This document shows, one piece after another, positions 5,817 through 6,320 of a stretch of DNA of 6,320 nucleotides. Source of the DNA: Opitutaceae bacterium (GTDB lineage: Bacteria; Verrucomicrobiota; Verrucomicrobiia; Opitutales; Opitutaceae); assembly GCA_005787865.1 (NCBI GenBank), contig SXZN01000228.1, forward strand, positions 1 to 6,320, written 5' to 3'. The notes under the pieces are model-generated. The model saw only the letters and a program-made list of their open reading frames with translations, did not search any database and was not told the DNA's origin. The position numbers and the translations under genes are program-made. The number at the start of each line of letters is the position of its first letter. Within the stretch, counting starts at the first letter, position 1.

Positions 5817-6320
5817 ATGCCTTTGCTCGAAGTCACTGATCTGCGCACTTCCTTTCACACTCGCAACGGCGTCTACCGGGCCGTCGACGGCGTCAGCTTC
5901 ACGCTCGCCAAAGGCGAAACCCTCGGCCTCGTGGGCGAGTCTGGCTCGGGGAAATCAGTGACCTGCTACTCACTCATGGGCCTCGTTCCGCAACCGCCCG
6001 GCCGCATCGAAAGCGGAACCGCGATGTTCGACGGCACCGACCTGCTCCATTGCTCGCCCGCGCAAGCCCGCGCGATTCGCGGCAAACGCCTCGCGATGAT
6101 CTTTCAAGATCCGATGACGTCGCTTAATCCCTACCTGCGCATCGCGGATCAACTCATCGAGCCACTCCTCATTCACGAAAAAATTTCGCGGCCGGCGGCC
6201 TTAGCCCGCGGCCTCGCCATGCTGGAAGCGGTTGGGATCAACGACGCCGCGCAGCGTCTCCAAGCTTACCCTCACGAATTTTCTGGGGGCATGCGACAGC
6301 GGGTCATGATCGCGATGGCG
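5817..6320 (+). CDS. Oligopeptide/dipeptide-type ABC transporter ATP-binding protein, N-terminal part
   Basis: The frame is open from the ATG at 5817 to the right edge (168 complete codons), and the protein clearly continues. It is an ABC ATPase of the OppD/DppD type, which powers uptake of peptides or related solutes through an inner-membrane permease. Walker A is GESGSGKS (40-47). The Q-loop is FQDPMTSLNP (96-105) with Gln97; this DPMTSLNP form is typical of the Opp/Dpp/Nik group. The signature motif is FSGGMRQR (155-162). Walker B and the H-loop lie beyond the window. The start is supported by the normal MPLLEVTDLRTSF opening for this family. It follows the glycosyltransferase run by 78 bp with no overlap, and its job does not fit that pathway, so it probably begins a separate transporter operon. 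OppD and DppD cannot be told apart here. Confidence 0.93.
   Translation, partial: MPLLEVTDLRTSFHTRNGVYRAVDGVSFTLAKGETLGLVGESGSGKSVTCYSLMGLVPQPPGRIESGTAMFDGTDLLHCSPAQARAIRGKRLAMIFQDPMTSLNPYLRIADQLIEPLLIHEKISRPAALARGLAMLEAVGINDAAQRLQAYPHEFSGGMRQRVMIAMA

Overview
The window is a densely packed bacterial region, GC-rich by eye, with no RNA genes, insertion sequences, CRISPR arrays or long repeats that I can see. It holds eight genes: two glycosyltransferase family 9 (GT9) genes on the minus strand, and six genes on the plus strand. The gene content (heptosyltransferase-like GT9 enzymes and a lipid A acyltransferase-type enzyme) points to a Gram-negative bacterium that makes lipopolysaccharide. 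The protein style, the presence of DUF4254 and the absence of Shine-Dalgarno sequences make me favour Verrucomicrobiota, perhaps an opitutal lineage. That placement is an inference from memory, not a search.

Layout. Positions 1-134 (minus) hold the N-terminus of a GT9 enzyme cut by the left edge. After a 141-bp gap with a small hairpin and G-runs comes a complete GT9 gene (276-1226, minus, GTG start). A 62-bp divergent intergenic region (1227-1288) separates this from a plus-strand gene run. That run is a DUF4254 protein (1289-1888), an LpxL/HtrB-type acyltransferase (1885-2799), an FkbM-family methyltransferase (2830-3612), a third GT9 enzyme (3628-4653) and a GT4 glycosyltransferase (4650-5738). 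Two junctions are ATGA overlaps and the other two gaps are 30 and 15 bp, so this looks like one operon. After 78 bp an oligopeptide-type ABC transporter ATPase starts (5817) and runs off the right edge. It is probably a separate unit.

How the genes fit together. The divergent arms together encode at least three GT9 sugar transferases, one GT4 transferase, one acyltransferase of the late lipid A type and one likely sugar O-methyltransferase. This is the toolkit for building and decorating the core or outer part of a lipopolysaccharide or related outer-membrane glycolipid. The DUF4254 protein is the one member without known function, and it is translationally coupled to the acyltransferase.

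Points deserving a second look: the uncharacterised DUF4254 gene in this setting; departures from usual motif residues in three enzymes (LGD to LRD in the partial GT9, FEP to FKP in FkbM, EX7E to EX7D in GT4); and the lack of a recognisable Shine-Dalgarno sequence at all eight starts. I found no clear evidence of a wholly new multi-gene system.
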